A stretch of 64,000 bases of DNA, from positions 58,747,573-58,811,572 of the forward strand of contig OX375873.1 in assembly GCA_947359465.1 (NCBI GenBank). The letters are read 5' to 3'. The notes under the pieces are model-generated. The model was not told the origin of the DNA, ran no database searches, and saw only the letters and a program-made list of their open reading frames with translations. The stretch comes from Metellina segmentata (taxonomy: Eukaryota > Arthropoda > Arachnida > Araneae > Tetragnathidae). This document shows positions 22,510-34,251 of this stretch, one piece after another. The position numbers were made by a program, and so were the translations under genes. The first letter of the stretch is position 1. Each line of letters begins with the position of its first letter.

Positions 22510-23090
22510 GGAGCATATTCCCGCAGCTTCGTGTTGTTTCTCCTAATCACTCGGTTTGAGGATCTCCGGATAAAGGTCACGTGGTGTTGGAAGAAAGCAC
22601 GAATCCTCGTGTAAGTTAAATTGTTGACAGACTAATGTGATTATCGAGTGTGTTTGAAGCATTTCTTTGCGATAGGACCAAGTTGATTCCCAAGCCCACA
22701 TGACCAATACTTCTGAGATTTTACCACACCGATTCTGCTCACATGTTTGGTGTCTTGTCCTGCTTAGGACCTTGAACCATAAAGCCCCAAATCCAATCAA
22801 ATTTGTCCATATGCTCCGTTGATGAAAGTTGAGGGCTATAAGAAGTTGTAAATATACCTTATAAAACAATGTGTCAAGAGTACCAAAGCAAACCTACACG
22901 TGAGATGCGTATTAATTTAGAACCTGCAGACCTAAATTATGAATCGATACATTATGTCTGTTTCATAGGGCTACTACTACTATTAGGTTACGTTTAACTT
23001 CAGACATCGCTTTTTAAAATTTATTTATGTTATTTATAGGGTTTGTCTTCTTTATTTTGTCTTTCATACAACTACGGAAACGATAACGCC
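22510..23090. other. Intron, nothing recognised
   Basis: 22540-22870 is of higher complexity, but no domain could be read on either strand. Confidence 0.45.
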
Positions 23091-23096
23091 TTTTAA

Positions 23097-24019
23097 CCCT
23101 TCAAGCGGTTTCAACAAGATATCTCGTCCATCAAGATGTGACCAATCTTGCTAATGACGAGATATATCGTCCATCAAGATGTGACCAATCTTGTTAATGG
23201 CGAGATATCTCATCAATCAAGATGTGACCAATATTACTAATGGCGAGATATCTCGTCCATAAAGATGGGACCAATCTTGCTAATGGCGAGATGTCTCGTC
23301 CATCAAGATGTGACCATTCTTGCTGATGGCGAGAAGTATCGTCCATAAAGATGGGACCAATCTTGCTGATGGCGAGATGTCTCGTCCATCAAGATGTGAC
23401 TAATCTTGCTGATGGCAAGATGTATCGTCTATCAAGATGTGACCAATCTTACTAATGGCGAGATATCTCGTCCATAAAGATGGGACCAATCTTGCTAATA
23501 ACGAGATATATCGTCCATCAAGATGAGACCAATCTTGCTAATGGCGAGATATGTCATCAATCAAGATGCGACCAATCTTGCTATTGACGAGATATCTCGT
23601 CCATCAAGATGTGACCAATCTTGCTAATAGCGAGATATCTCGTCCATCAAGATGTGACCATTCTTGCTGATGAGATGTATCGTCTATCAAGATGTGACCA
23701 ATCTTACTAATGGCGAGATATCTCGTCCATAAAGATGGGACCAATCTTGTTAATGGCGAGATGTCTCGTCCATCAAGATGTGACTAATCTTGCTAATGGC
23801 GAGATATACTGTCCATCAAGATGTGAACAATCCTGCTGATGGCGAGATATCTCATCCATCAAGATGCGGCCAATCTTTCTAATGGCGAGATATATCGTCC
23901 ATCAAGGTATTGCCTATTTTTTTTATGACTATATCAAGTTCTAGTTAGTTTTTTTCTTTTAATGACGAGATATCTCGTGTAACCAGATCTGTATCTCGTC
24001 AAGACATCCACCAGGAGGG
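23097..24019 (+). mobile_element. TTAA/CCCTTC palindromic MITE, copy 5 (internally expanded)
   Basis: A complete copy with intact TTAA on both sides (23093-23096 and 24020-24023) and termini CCCTTCAAGCGG and CCCTCCTGGTGG (right end as reverse complement). TTAA duplication with CCC-starting termini is the piggyBac superfamily pattern. The inside is almost entirely a 43-bp tandem array (next entry). There is no transposase, so mobility would depend on an enzyme encoded elsewhere. The classification is inferred from ends only. Confidence 0.8.
23105..23995 (+). repeat. 43-bp tandem array of paired dyads
   Basis: About 20 units. Each unit contains the palindrome GACGAGATATCTCGTC (often with GGCGAG or TATATCG variants), then CATCAAGATGTGACCAATCT and TGCTAATG. 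The spacer itself is a dyad: CAAGAT, seven bases, ATCTTG. The unit thus reads almost the same on both strands. Period was checked from 23158 to 23201. Differences among units (GATG versus GAGATATG, one 38-bp unit near 23667) show it is not perfectly homogenised. Confidence 0.92.
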
Positions 24020-24029
24020 TTAAGTAATT

Positions 24030-24900
24030 CCAGATGTATCCATGTCCACCTAAATGTCAATGAAAATATAGCATATCTTGTGTAATACACACATTTAGGA
24101 AACGATACAAGAACAATAGTCCGTAATTTATGGCCGACGATTCTTCGCCAATTCCCAGCACCGATAAATTCAAGCGCTCCCCATATCTACTCCTGTCAGA
24201 AATTGCAGATCGGCGTTCACGAAACTGTGACGGCCGGAAACGTATTTTCCGAGATCACCTCGGTCATTAAAGCTACATATTAAAGCAAAGAAACTACCGA
24301 TTTTGCAGAGAGAGTAGATGCGCTCGCCGTAAAAGTAACATTCCTCCGGGTTCCGGAACACACATCGCCCTTGATAGGGTCTCCGGAGAAAACAACTTCA
24401 TTTCTGATGCCCTGGGCTTCAATGCCCTGGTGTATTAGGAAAACAATCATACTTAGGACAGACGTTACTTCGCTTCAGAACGAGCCTTCTGCTATCATTC
24501 ATGATCTTCGAGAGTCTTGATGAAAGCTCTTTCCAGGGTGCTGATATTTGAAAAGTTAAATGTCAGGTTCTAAGTTTCTCAAAATGGCGCAATTCTGTTC
24601 GACAGAGGACGATATTACGAGGAAGGCTGTAGCGAGTGGAGAGTAATTTAGGGGGTTTAAGTAGTTGAGTTATTTGATCACTATTATGTTAGCATCTGAA
24701 AAGCGTAAATCATCAAACGGGACGGGCATGTGAAATAATTTAAGTGCAAGAAAGGATACAAATCGTTAGTGTGTAATGTTTCTTTTTGTATTAGCAATAT
24801 ATGATGCTTCGCTCTTAATTGCTTGCTGTAAACATTGCCATATATTGCTTTGGTAGATCTTTATTCTGATGATGCTTTTAGATAGCATTCCCCTAATTCA
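24030..24900. other. Intron, nothing recognised
   Basis: 24130-24420 is GC-richer than its flanks and lacks transposon hallmarks. No convincing exon could be defined. Confidence 0.4.
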
Positions 24901-24904
24901 AGAG

Positions 24905-25100
24905 GAGCTTTACTGTATTTAGTAAATATGATTGTCGAGAACCAGGGATACCCAATCGATCTTTTTTGTTTTCATCCGGTTACTCTATTCTCCAATCCTT
25001 TATTTATTTATTTTTCACATTTTTCCATCGACGTTGTTTAGTGTTTGGAACATCTTGGCCAAATATGGCCCTTGCTCCATAAAACCTAAAAAACATGCCA
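24905..25100 (+). mobile_element. SINE family 2, 3' part, copy a
   Basis: Ends with CTTGGCCAAATATGGCCCTT then GCTCCATAAAACCTAAA, the shared 3' body of SINE family 2 (compare 51570-51600 and, inverted, 31150-31180). The tRNA-like head is lost or unrecognisable. Confidence 0.55.
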
Positions 25101-25104
25101 GCCT

Positions 25105-25520
25105 CTTCCAAAGTGTAACCAGGGGTGTCTATTCTGCGTGGTTTTTTTATATTTCACAGTCAAAGTGAAGTTTGTTCTTGTAATTGTTGATTTTTTGTCT
25201 TGTATATACCAATTTCAGCCAAAATCCAAATTTTAGTTGCATCCTGATGAAGAGCTTTTATTTAGACTTCCGAGCTGCTTAAAAAGTTTGTATTTCCATG
25301 TTTAGTCAAGTTACAAGTTAATAAAAAGTATCCTATACCTCATAATGCAAGAAAACAGAAAAATAGTCATTCAATTGTTGATTAAGTGATGGTATTGTTA
25401 TTAGTTGTAAGTTTTCGGCATTTAACTTTATGAGAGGTTCGTACACATATTTCCACTATATATCCTACAGTCTTCCCTGCTTGAATTCTAACCGGTATTT
25501 AAATATCCTTGACGAATGGA
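25105..25520. other. Intron, nothing recognised
   Basis: AT-rich, no feature seen. Confidence 0.5.
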
Positions 25521-25524
25521 ATCT

Positions 25525-25660
25525 TTTCAAACTGTTCTGTTCTAAGGAAAGGAGTAATATAATTTCTTTCCTAAGGTTGCTATTCTAAGGAAAGGATCAG
25601 TGTGATTTTTTTCTAAAATGATTCTATTCTAAGGAATTGAACAATAAAAACTTCCAAATT
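25525..25660 (+). repeat. Decayed tandem repeat, shared with 36228-36345
   Basis: Three units of about 42 bp built on ATTCTATTCTAAGGAAAGGA followed by GTAATAT and a T-rich segment. The same unit occurs at 36228-36345, 10.7 kb away in the same intron. Confidence 0.65.
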
Positions 25661-25664
25661 AAAA

Positions 25665-26585
25665 AATAATAATATTTTCAAAGGATTTCAATTCACAGAA
25701 TGGGCTAATCAAATCGTTCTAAAGGTTTATTTTCCCTGTATAAAACCAATAGAATTACTCCAAAGAAATATTATATTCTGAGGTATTCATTATTTATATA
25801 TTCATAATAACAGAATTTCGTAACTTATGCTATGAAACATTGTTTTATCCATTAATAGCAGCGATTAAATAATCATCCGTACCCTATGACAGTTTTCCTT
25901 CAAATCTCAAACTAAGAGTATGAATAGCTATATAGGCCAAAATGAAATTTGAGCGTTAATCATCTCATTTTTTAAACCAGAGAAATTCGTGTACTTTGTT
26001 TTCTAGAGATCGAGTATTCTGACTACCCGAGATTTAGTGATGTGGAAAATATCCCGAAATATATTTTTCTGGAAGGACATGATGGAACTAATCTAATTTT
26101 GATCCTAGACAAGGAAATCAATCATCCTGAAATTATCACATTCAATATGCAATGGGTTCAAGAGTTACTTTGTATATTTCTATTGTTCTCCAAGTTCATC
26201 TAGAATCTAGACACAGAAGAGCTATCTTAAAGTGGGTCTGATTTTTTTCAGTAAAACAACATTGAAAACCGATTTCTCGTAAAAAGTCCCACGTTAAATC
26301 ACTCAGTCACCTGCCAGATTGCTTTCAAGCAATAACAATTTAACAAGATAATACAATACTTGTATTATGTAAATGAGACTGCTTTTGATAAAGGAATGAT
26401 ACAATGTGAAATCCATAGTTATCAACAAACTTTTAAACGTCATCCTTGTATCCTGTATGAAAACAAGCACGTTCAGTTTCTTACAATTCGAAGAATAGGG
26501 TTTAAAGACGAGTATCTTATTACCAAGCCAATTTTTAACAAACTTTTTTATCCTGCTTTGCTTGATAAATTTTACTGCACCAGAC
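25665..26585. other. Intron, nothing recognised
   Basis: AT-rich, no feature seen. Confidence 0.45.
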
Positions 26586-26589
26586 AAAC

Positions 26590-26746
26590 CAAGTCGCTTC
26601 TATGTTTCCTCCGCAGTTTCGTAGCTTCGGCAAACAGGTTTTCAAGCTTTGTCCGCTTCACGTGCTTGTGTTGTTCCTCGTCCAATTGCTCCGCTCGTGA
26701 CAGTTTTTGAGGGTTCGTGGAGGTTGGTTCGTTCTTGCGTAACGTT
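26590..26746 (-). other. Possible exon or coding remnant on minus strand
   Basis: A 157-nt block open on minus, reading TLRKNEPTSTNPQKLSRAEQ, LDEEQHKHVKRTKLENLFAE and ATKLRRKHRSDL. The 5' side is bounded by TTTAG and the 3' side by GTTTGT, so it could be an exon, though both sites are poor and the acceptor has no pyrimidine tract. Charged, heptad-like composition suggests a coiled coil. The base composition is unlike the AT-rich flanks. I do not recognise the protein. It could equally be a processed-gene fragment or chance. Confidence 0.3.
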
Positions 26747-26749
26747 CTA

Positions 26750-29700
26750 AATTAAATTTCATTTCCATGGTTCTCAATTAGCGCCGTAGCGAGATCAATT
26801 AAGGCACTTTCATACCTAAAACCTTTCTAAAGATGGTATCAATGGATTCAGGATTTTATGATGCATTATCTAACTTTTGAAACAACTTAAATTTATTCGT
26901 TTCAGTGTATCTTCCTTAAACAAGAATCATTCCTTAATTTTTAGCACATTCTGCTGATGTATTGTGGAACACTATTTTGCCTCATAGATGGCGAATCGGT
27001 TTAAAAATTGGAAGATTTATTTCCCGCCAACGGTTTGATTTTGAACTTTTAGGTTCAGAGATAATTCCAAGTAATACCCGTATTTTTAATAACCGAATGA
27101 ATACCCGTACAAAAAAGCATGTGTATCAGCTATTTTTTACCAAAAAGTATCAAATCCAAATTACAAAAAGAAGTTTATTGAATGCACTTTGCAGACAAAT
27201 GGGTTGTGTAAGTACTATTTTTTTGTAAATGAATCAAATTTGTCTGTTTTTTTGTCAGATTGGGAAAAACTTCTGAAAAATCTTGACAACAACAACAACA
27301 AAAAAACAATAGAATAGATAAAATTTTCTCAGTCCTTTTACATAACTCTGGAAATTTTTATCAAATATATCACAATACCCAATGAACCTTCGATTTCATA
27401 TCGTTTATTTTCAATTAACAACCCTCCATCTGAAAAACATCGCTCGATCATAAATCACGCTCATATTCCAAATCATAATTACGTCTCGGCATTATCTCAT
27501 GATTAATAGCCATTTAGATCGAGAACTACAAACAAACGCAGCGAACGAATACGAAGATAATTTATTATTTACAACCCACCTATGCTTGGAAGTTTTCTCA
27601 AGAAAAGAAAGTCAAAAACCCAAAACAAAGTAAAAAGTGGAGCGATGAATATCACGGCATCTTGAATTAATTACGATCTTTCTCAGAAATGCGAGCTCAT
27701 TTAAGGTGTGTGCAGTTTTCGATACATTATCGATTCTTCCTTTTTTTTTAACCCCACCACCGTTTTTAATTTTTTTTCTTCCTCCAACAATATTTTTCAG
27801 TCTAATGTCTGGTGCAGTATAATGGCTGGCTGCTTCGTAAGCTCCTCTAGATGAGATTTCATAAGCTACTCATAAAGCATCGCATTAGTTCATTAAGTGC
27901 TCCGGGTTTTGTTTTTTCGTTTCTACCCACGTTTCTTATTGCGCGTTGGGCTACAGCGTTCATTCAATCCAGGTTTCGCATTTCGCGCAATGTTGCCCAG
28001 GGTTTGATTGATTGCCCGATCACGTGATCTTAATGAACCAACCCCTCGATTACCAAGCCCATGCATGGGACCTCAGAAAGAAATTCCGACTAATTTTTTC
28101 CCTTTCTTTTTGCTCTGCTTCTGGAGGGCTCTTTCGAAGATCCCATAATTTGGCCATGAATAAATTACCGCTTCCCCGAGATTAACTTCTGGGGAAAATG
28201 AAGTTTTCATAACATCGGAAACTTCCGACTCTGGGAGTTTATGAGGAACCGGGCTCGCAAATAATGAAAAAACAGACGGGGAATGCCTTTTTTTGCTCCC
28301 TTTCACGGCTCTGACGAGATATTATGGAAATTACTTTGCGTTTTAGAAATTTGCATTTCTTTCTCGCTTTTTAATATCATGAGGTATCGAGTGTAATTTT
28401 CGGATAAGATGATGCGCAAGAGTCGACTGAGCGTTAAGCGCCTGACAGAAGTGCTAAAAAAGAATTGAGTTTGCGGGATACGTTATTTTAAAAGATGTTA
28501 CAGGGAGTTTCGATGGATGTATCATACCAACATTGGTGTTACGAACTTGCAAGTAATTTTCTCAATGACAATTTGAGTACCAAAACGTTTTTTTTTTTCT
28601 CACTTTTATTTGCATTGTATTCTTTTTTGTTTAATCAAGTTAATCCAGTTCGGAAGAAAAATATTTATTGGAAACCTAAATAACTCTTGAATGCTGAACA
28701 CTGGCGTCAAGAAATTTGAATAGCTTATTCTGTCTGGAATTTCTAGATCTACGCAACTATTTTTAGTCCTTTGAACCATACAAGTAAAATTCAATATTAA
28801 CCGTTACTCAAGAAGAGTCCAATCAACACAAAGCGTTCAATGAAATAAATTACCGAGTGAACAGACGCTCTACTTGGTTTGTTTGAAGTAGCTAAACCAA
28901 GTCTGTCAGACTCGCGGCTCACAACGAATATATTTGCGACCCAGCCAATACATCAGTTTTTAACAAATATTTTACTAAAATATCATAGCTTAATTTTTTA
29001 ATTTCGTACTATCGATAACCAACCGTAACAATCGTGTTGCATCGACGTACTATTTCCCCACCAATAACAGCGGGTATTTTATAGAGCAGCCGCCAGTAAA
29101 ATAATAAATACTAACCACTCTATTAGTCTTCTATTGCCTTGCTTGGTGTGCCTAAGAGTAAATATCTAGTTTTCAGATCAAAAGAAAAATTCAGTAAAGT
29201 TTGAGTGCCTGAATTTTACGAACATTTGCCAGCCAGATTTGAAAACACTCGAAAATTTGCATAGGAGATTATTTCCATGTTTGGAAGTAGTTACGGTGCG
29301 ATCAATTACTTTCACTTATTAAATTAATTAAATCTCCTTTTACAACCAGAATTACTGATATTCACCTCATTGGGTCAGTTTTGAAAGTGATCAATGGAAC
29401 AAGATATCCCCAAAATAGCATAGATGGTAGCAGAGAAGATGACAAGTGTCAGGAAGAAAACATTATATTTACCTTTGTCCTTGTTCTTTTTTTGTACTGT
29501 GTTATTGAAATAACTTTGTGCTTATATAAAAATTAAAATTTTTGTTTTTGTGCGGCCCGCATAAACTACGACCTTGTTTATATAGCCCACGTTAGCATTT
29601 GAGTTTAACATGCTTGAGCTAAACCTCTCAACCGAACACCCTTGTAAAGCTAGTTTGCATAATTGAATCGATGATGCGACCTTGACTAGAAACCATTAGG
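26750..29700. other. Intron, nothing recognised
   Basis: 27650-28400 is more complex and GC-richer than its surroundings and contains the 12-bp palindrome GATCACGTGATC (28018-28029) with an E-box core. It might be a conserved non-coding element. No exon or transposon was seen. Confidence 0.4.
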
Positions 29701-29704
29701 CCCC

Positions 29705-31073
29705 CAGTGCACACATCCGATTTTTCAAAGTGCAGCGCCGCAGCCCAACTATGCACACATAATGTTATGTGTGCATAGTCACTGTGTTAGTCACTGTTCA
29801 GTGAAATGATGCAAGTACTCATTCCGCGCCATTTCCGATGGATATCTTCGAACAAAACGTGTTTATTTCGTTTACTTGGTGAACAAAAAATGAAATTTGA
29901 AACATTGAAATATATCCAGTAAATAGACGTTACTGGATATACATCCATTTATTAATTATTATTTATATTCCATTTATTTGTGAAAACAAAGTACTTGTGA
30001 CCGGAGAAGCGTGTGCGTCGAGCTGAGCCGCCGTAGGGAACTACGGCACAAATTACACGCAAGTTGGACGTGTGGCGCCGCTGCCGCAACGCAAGTGCGG
30101 CCTGAGATAGATTAGATTCAATGGAGTAGTGCACACATGCCTTCGGCGACGCACGTCCAACTTGCGTGCAATTTGTACCGCAGCTCCCCACGGCGCCGCA
30201 CATGTGTCTCCGTTCTGGAGTACCTTGTTTTCATAAATAAATGGAATATAAATAACTAGGGGGCCTGCCCCCTGCTCGCTAACGCTCGCCAACTCCCGGA
30301 GGATTGCTTCGCTGCGCGAACCTATGCTCGCTTCGCTCGCCTCAATGAAGACATGTGTCCTAGCAGAAGGGATTGTTTACAAAATATGTTACCAAAAAAA
30401 TGTTTTTCAAATCTAAATTTGCTGTATTACAGAAAAAATATATACAGTATCTCTAAAATCAGAATTCAAATGAAAACTTTGTGCAAATTTTGACTCGAAA
30501 TGTGAGCGTTGCTTTGGAAATTGAATACCCAGCATGTTGTGTGTACATTTTTCCAGCACTCAAACGACCCACACTTTTTCATTGAGTTTGCTGCCGAAAG
30601 TTGTTGTGCAAGCGTCTTGTTGAACTATAATTGTTGGCCCTGAAAAGGACCGTTTTTTAAATGGCCCTGAAAAGATCCTCCGCTTTCTTTGATTTATATT
30701 ATAAACCAACTGCAACAGCTTATTAAAATTTCCTTTTTTTTTTCAATAAAATTTCATCCGATAACGCTATAAACTCAATCGATGCGCGAGACTTCGTGAT
30801 AAACAAACAATCGTACAGTGTTGCCAAAACGCGATTACAAATAACGTCTTTTTTGCGTGCCACGTAAGAGAATTATATATATAGATGATTAATAAATGGT
30901 TGTATCCAGTAACGTCTATTTTGTTTCAAAAAATATTTTTTTTTTACCCCAAGTAAGCGAAATAAACACGTTTTCTTCGATAGAATATCTATCGCAAATG
31001 GCGCGAAATGAGTGCGTGCTTTATTTCACGGCTATGTGTGCCGCAGTGGCGCCGCACGTTGAAAAACCGGAGG
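29705..31073. mobile_element. Long foldback element with nested Helitron
   Basis: Two long arms are inverted copies. The left arm 29705-29998 begins CAGTGCACACATCCGATTTT, with CATTCCGCGCCATTTCCGAT and ACGTGTTTATTTCG. The right arm is 30218-30255 plus 30886-31073 (CAGTAACGTCTATTTTG, AAATAAACACGTTTTC, AAATGGCGCGAAATGAGTGC, ending GTTGAAAAACCGGAGG). Even the centre is self-complementary (CACGCAAGTTGGACGTG at about 30057 versus CACGTCCAACTTGCGTG at about 30158). The right arm is split by a 630-bp Helitron. The CAGTG start recalls hAT ends, but no target duplication could be assigned. Confidence 0.75.
30256..30885 (-). mobile_element. Helitron-like element, group B, copy 2
   Basis: Same ends and interior as 21850-22504: on minus it starts TCTATATATATAATTCTCTT after A and ends in a GGGGGC/GCCCCC hairpin and CTAG before T. 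Long stretches are near-identical to copy 1 (for example TGCGTGCCACGTAAGAGAAT). It interrupts the right arm of the foldback element and is therefore the younger of the two. Confidence 0.8.
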
Positions 31074-31146
31074 ACCTTATTGTTCAAAAAGAAACGTCAA
31101 ACTCTGAGAGTTTATGAGGAATCACAAATTATGATTTGTTTGCGTT

Positions 31147-31275
31147 TTACAGCGCAAGGGCCATGTTTGGCCATGCTGCGCCGCACACGACATTCAATAT
31201 CAAGTAATAATCAAACATACATGATGAAGGTTTTTACCGACACAGAAGAGAGAAATACACCCAGGGAGGAATACA
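31147..31275 (-). mobile_element. SINE family 2, copy b
   Basis: On plus it reads GGGCCATGTTTGGCCATGC, then ACACAGAAGAGAGAAATACA and CCCAGGGAGGAATACACCTA. These are the reverse complements of the family 2 3' body and of the start of its unique region. Confidence 0.6.
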
Positions 31276-31279
31276 CCTA

Positions 31280-33440
31280 CTCCGCAAGGTATCGTAAGAC
31301 GCCAAACTCGGACTTCATGAAATTTGCACGACCAGTTCTGTCGGCAATTTCACTGTCAACGCATCACATGTCGTCACATGTACGAGGAAAGATGATATTT
31401 GACGAGATACTTATATACTACCTGGCATTTACTTAAGACGGATGTCTTGCCAATAGAACATACCGCTCTTTCATATGATATAATCATTATAGCAGTATGG
31501 TTAGAACAATCTACTGCTGCTACGTCAAATTGAGACCAACACAATGCATATGCTGTGACAACTTTTCTGGAATTTTCAGCAGTCATTCTGTGAACAATAT
31601 ATTTCACGGTTTTTAGGGAGTAAATGTTCAAATGACACCTATTTAGGAATTTTAGCTCCAAACTTGAAATAAAAACTTCGGAATCAGTGGTTTCTAGAAT
31701 GTCGTAAAAAATTACCGATACAAAACTGCAAAGGCACCTCTGAAACACACACTCTCGGGAAAAAGTTTAATTGCTTATTTGGAATCTTTTTTTATAAAGT
31801 TTTGCATGGTTGATTTCTTTGACATTGAACTGTCACCGAGCAAATAACAATAGTAGGGTGCAAGATTACTTTTTTTCTGTTTCAGATTGCTTCGATAAAG
31901 CACAATTTGGTGCAGTTGGTAATCCAGCGCTTTAATTAGCTTTTATTTTTTAAATTATTTCACGCACTTTTCCCTTTTGTCAGTTTACAGAAATTCTATG
32001 TCGTAAAAATCTTCCGGATTATTTCTCAGAGATCGGATATCTTTGGAACTTTTTGCATTTATTCGTTATTTTTCAAAACCATATAATTACAAGAAAGTGG
32101 TTCAGATGCAGTTTCTCTAATCCTGCTGACAGGGGTGTCGTGCTGAATAGGAATTCTTAGCTGAATAGGAATGAATAGGAATTCTTGAAATTTTGTGATG
32201 TCAGATATTTAGAAAACAAAAGTTTTCTTTTCAATGTATTTCTCAGAAACCTGTCTGTATTTGCATTTTTAAACAATTTAGTAATCATATCTTTCTCACA
32301 CGTATCACAGTCATTTTGTTCTTTTTCGATGTAAGAACCAAATTTCCCCAAATAATAGTCGAATTAGATTTATTGTATCTAATAACTAAAGTAAAGAATT
32401 GGTAATATTTATGCGTCACAAAAATGGAAAAAAGTTCAAAATTCGGTACAACTACACAAGTTAAAAAATTTAAGAGCTTGATTATCTCTGATATGGATGT
32501 TATCAATTATATTTATTTGTGCCTTCAATGAAGAGCAGAATTGGTTTCAAATTCTAAATCAGAAAACATTAAAATATTAACTACAGTTTTTTGTAGAATA
32601 AATAGAATGGAGTCACAGACAAATTATGAGGTGGTATAACAGAAAAACCAAAGATGAATGGTAGAAAAATGCATTTTCCTCGAATTTGTTCGATGTATAA
32701 ATTTTATTTGCCGAAAGCTTTTTCCACACAAATCACGTAAAGAGGATTTACATGTATGAAAAGAACTGCTGTTATGGAACTATGCCTCCGTTAACTGGAA
32801 TACATTTCGCAAACACTTTTTAATGCTGCATACTTGATAACGTCAAAACCAGAAATGACCCTGCCCCTCAACGAAAAGATCTTGAAGACATTCCGTGCGC
32901 GGTTTAAGAGGGGTCTGATCCCAAGCTTTTTCAAATCGCAGATGGAAAAGGGAACAAAGAAAAGAAAAACAGATTGAGAACGTAAAAAAAAACAAATTTC
33001 GGAATCGCTTGGTCCTTTGCCCAGGCCGCATGCAAAGGGCATTTGGTACACATTGGAATGATTGATCTGTGTGGCGGAGCAATTCGTCATCAAACAAGCC
33101 GACTCTTCGAGATCAAATGTTTATTCCCACTACTCAGTCATGTTTGTCAAATATCACGTTTACAACTCGAGGAGGGAGGGGGAATATCAAAGATGACGAA
33201 AGAAGTTTGACGCACAAATCGTTTTGCAGCTGCAAGAACTGTTACTTTTGTTAGCAAAAAAAAAGTGTGGCTGGAAATTCTATTTCGGTTTATGCAATTT
33301 AAAATATAGACATGTTTTTCTTACGTTTTAAGATAAACTAACAGATTCGTGCATAGAATCTGCGAAAAACTTTTTTTTATAATGACTCATTTGTTATCCT
33401 AAATTTTAATTCATTTATAATGAATATAGCGCATCACATA
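31280..33440. other. Intron, nothing recognised
   Basis: 32840-33200 has higher GC and complexity, but no domain was readable on either strand. The remainder is AT-rich. Confidence 0.4.
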
Positions 33441-33449
33441 TGTGATTAT

Positions 33450-34244
33450 TAGGGCAACTTTTTTGTTGCAGTAAAAATGGGAAAAGTTCCCTAAAGTTTC
33501 ATTTATGGAAATAAAGTTGCATTTATTTTTGGTACACTAAATTCTAAAATAAATTATTCGTAAAAAAGGAAAAATTCAAAATATATTGACAGTTTTAGTC
33601 TTGTATAACAGTATTATTACACATTCTTATATACAGAAGAACGTTGAATGGCCGATCCTTGGACAGTAATTTCTATAACATTAAAAAAATGCGCCAGCCG
33701 CAGTCAATAATGTACTCTATTGGATAGTAGAAGCGCAAAATCCTTTTGATCAACATTCAGAGATTTTAAAACGTCATCTAAAAGGCAAACACCATATTTA
33801 CAATCGACACTCAACTCGCCAACTCTGCAGTCAATTACTCAAGTTTCCTCTGCATTATTAAGAGTGCCAAAAATGTGTTAAAAGTACTTCTTGCCATTTA
33901 TTTCACTTACGACTGTTAAGACGAATAGCTTCTTTCTAGGAACTTCTTGTTTGATCCGCAATACTTCGGCGTTCGCAAGATCATACACACGTGATCGAAG
34001 GGTTGGTTCAGAGGACAAAAAATGAAATAGTAATTTCATATTAATAAATTTTAAGCTAAATTTTTAAAATTTGCAGGTGGTTGCATTTATGCAAAAAGTA
34101 GCATTTATGCAAAAAGTTGCATTTATGTTGCGGTTATAACTCACTTACAATACACCCCATGTAGGAGGAATTTTGGTTTTAGTACTATACATGCAGCCTA
34201 GAACGTGTGAAAAAAAGTTGCATTTATTGCAAAAAGTTGCCCTA
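33450..34244. mobile_element. Non-autonomous hAT element with perfect 8-bp duplication
   Basis: Termini TAGGGCAACTTTTT and AAAAAGTTGCCCTA are perfect inverted repeats of 14 bp. They are flanked by identical octamers GTGATTAT (33442-33449, 34245-34252), the hAT target duplication. Subterminal repeats of GTTGCATTTAT and GCATTTATGCAAAAAG occur near both ends. No intact transposase. The interior (33640-34010) is more complex and may be a remnant of one. Confidence 0.9.
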
Positions 34245-34251
34245 GTGATTA

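Noticed and set aside
23097..24019. Regularly spaced palindromic repeats suggesting a CRISPR array
   Set aside because: The spacers are near-identical, not unique. There are no cas genes and the context is a spliced eukaryotic gene.
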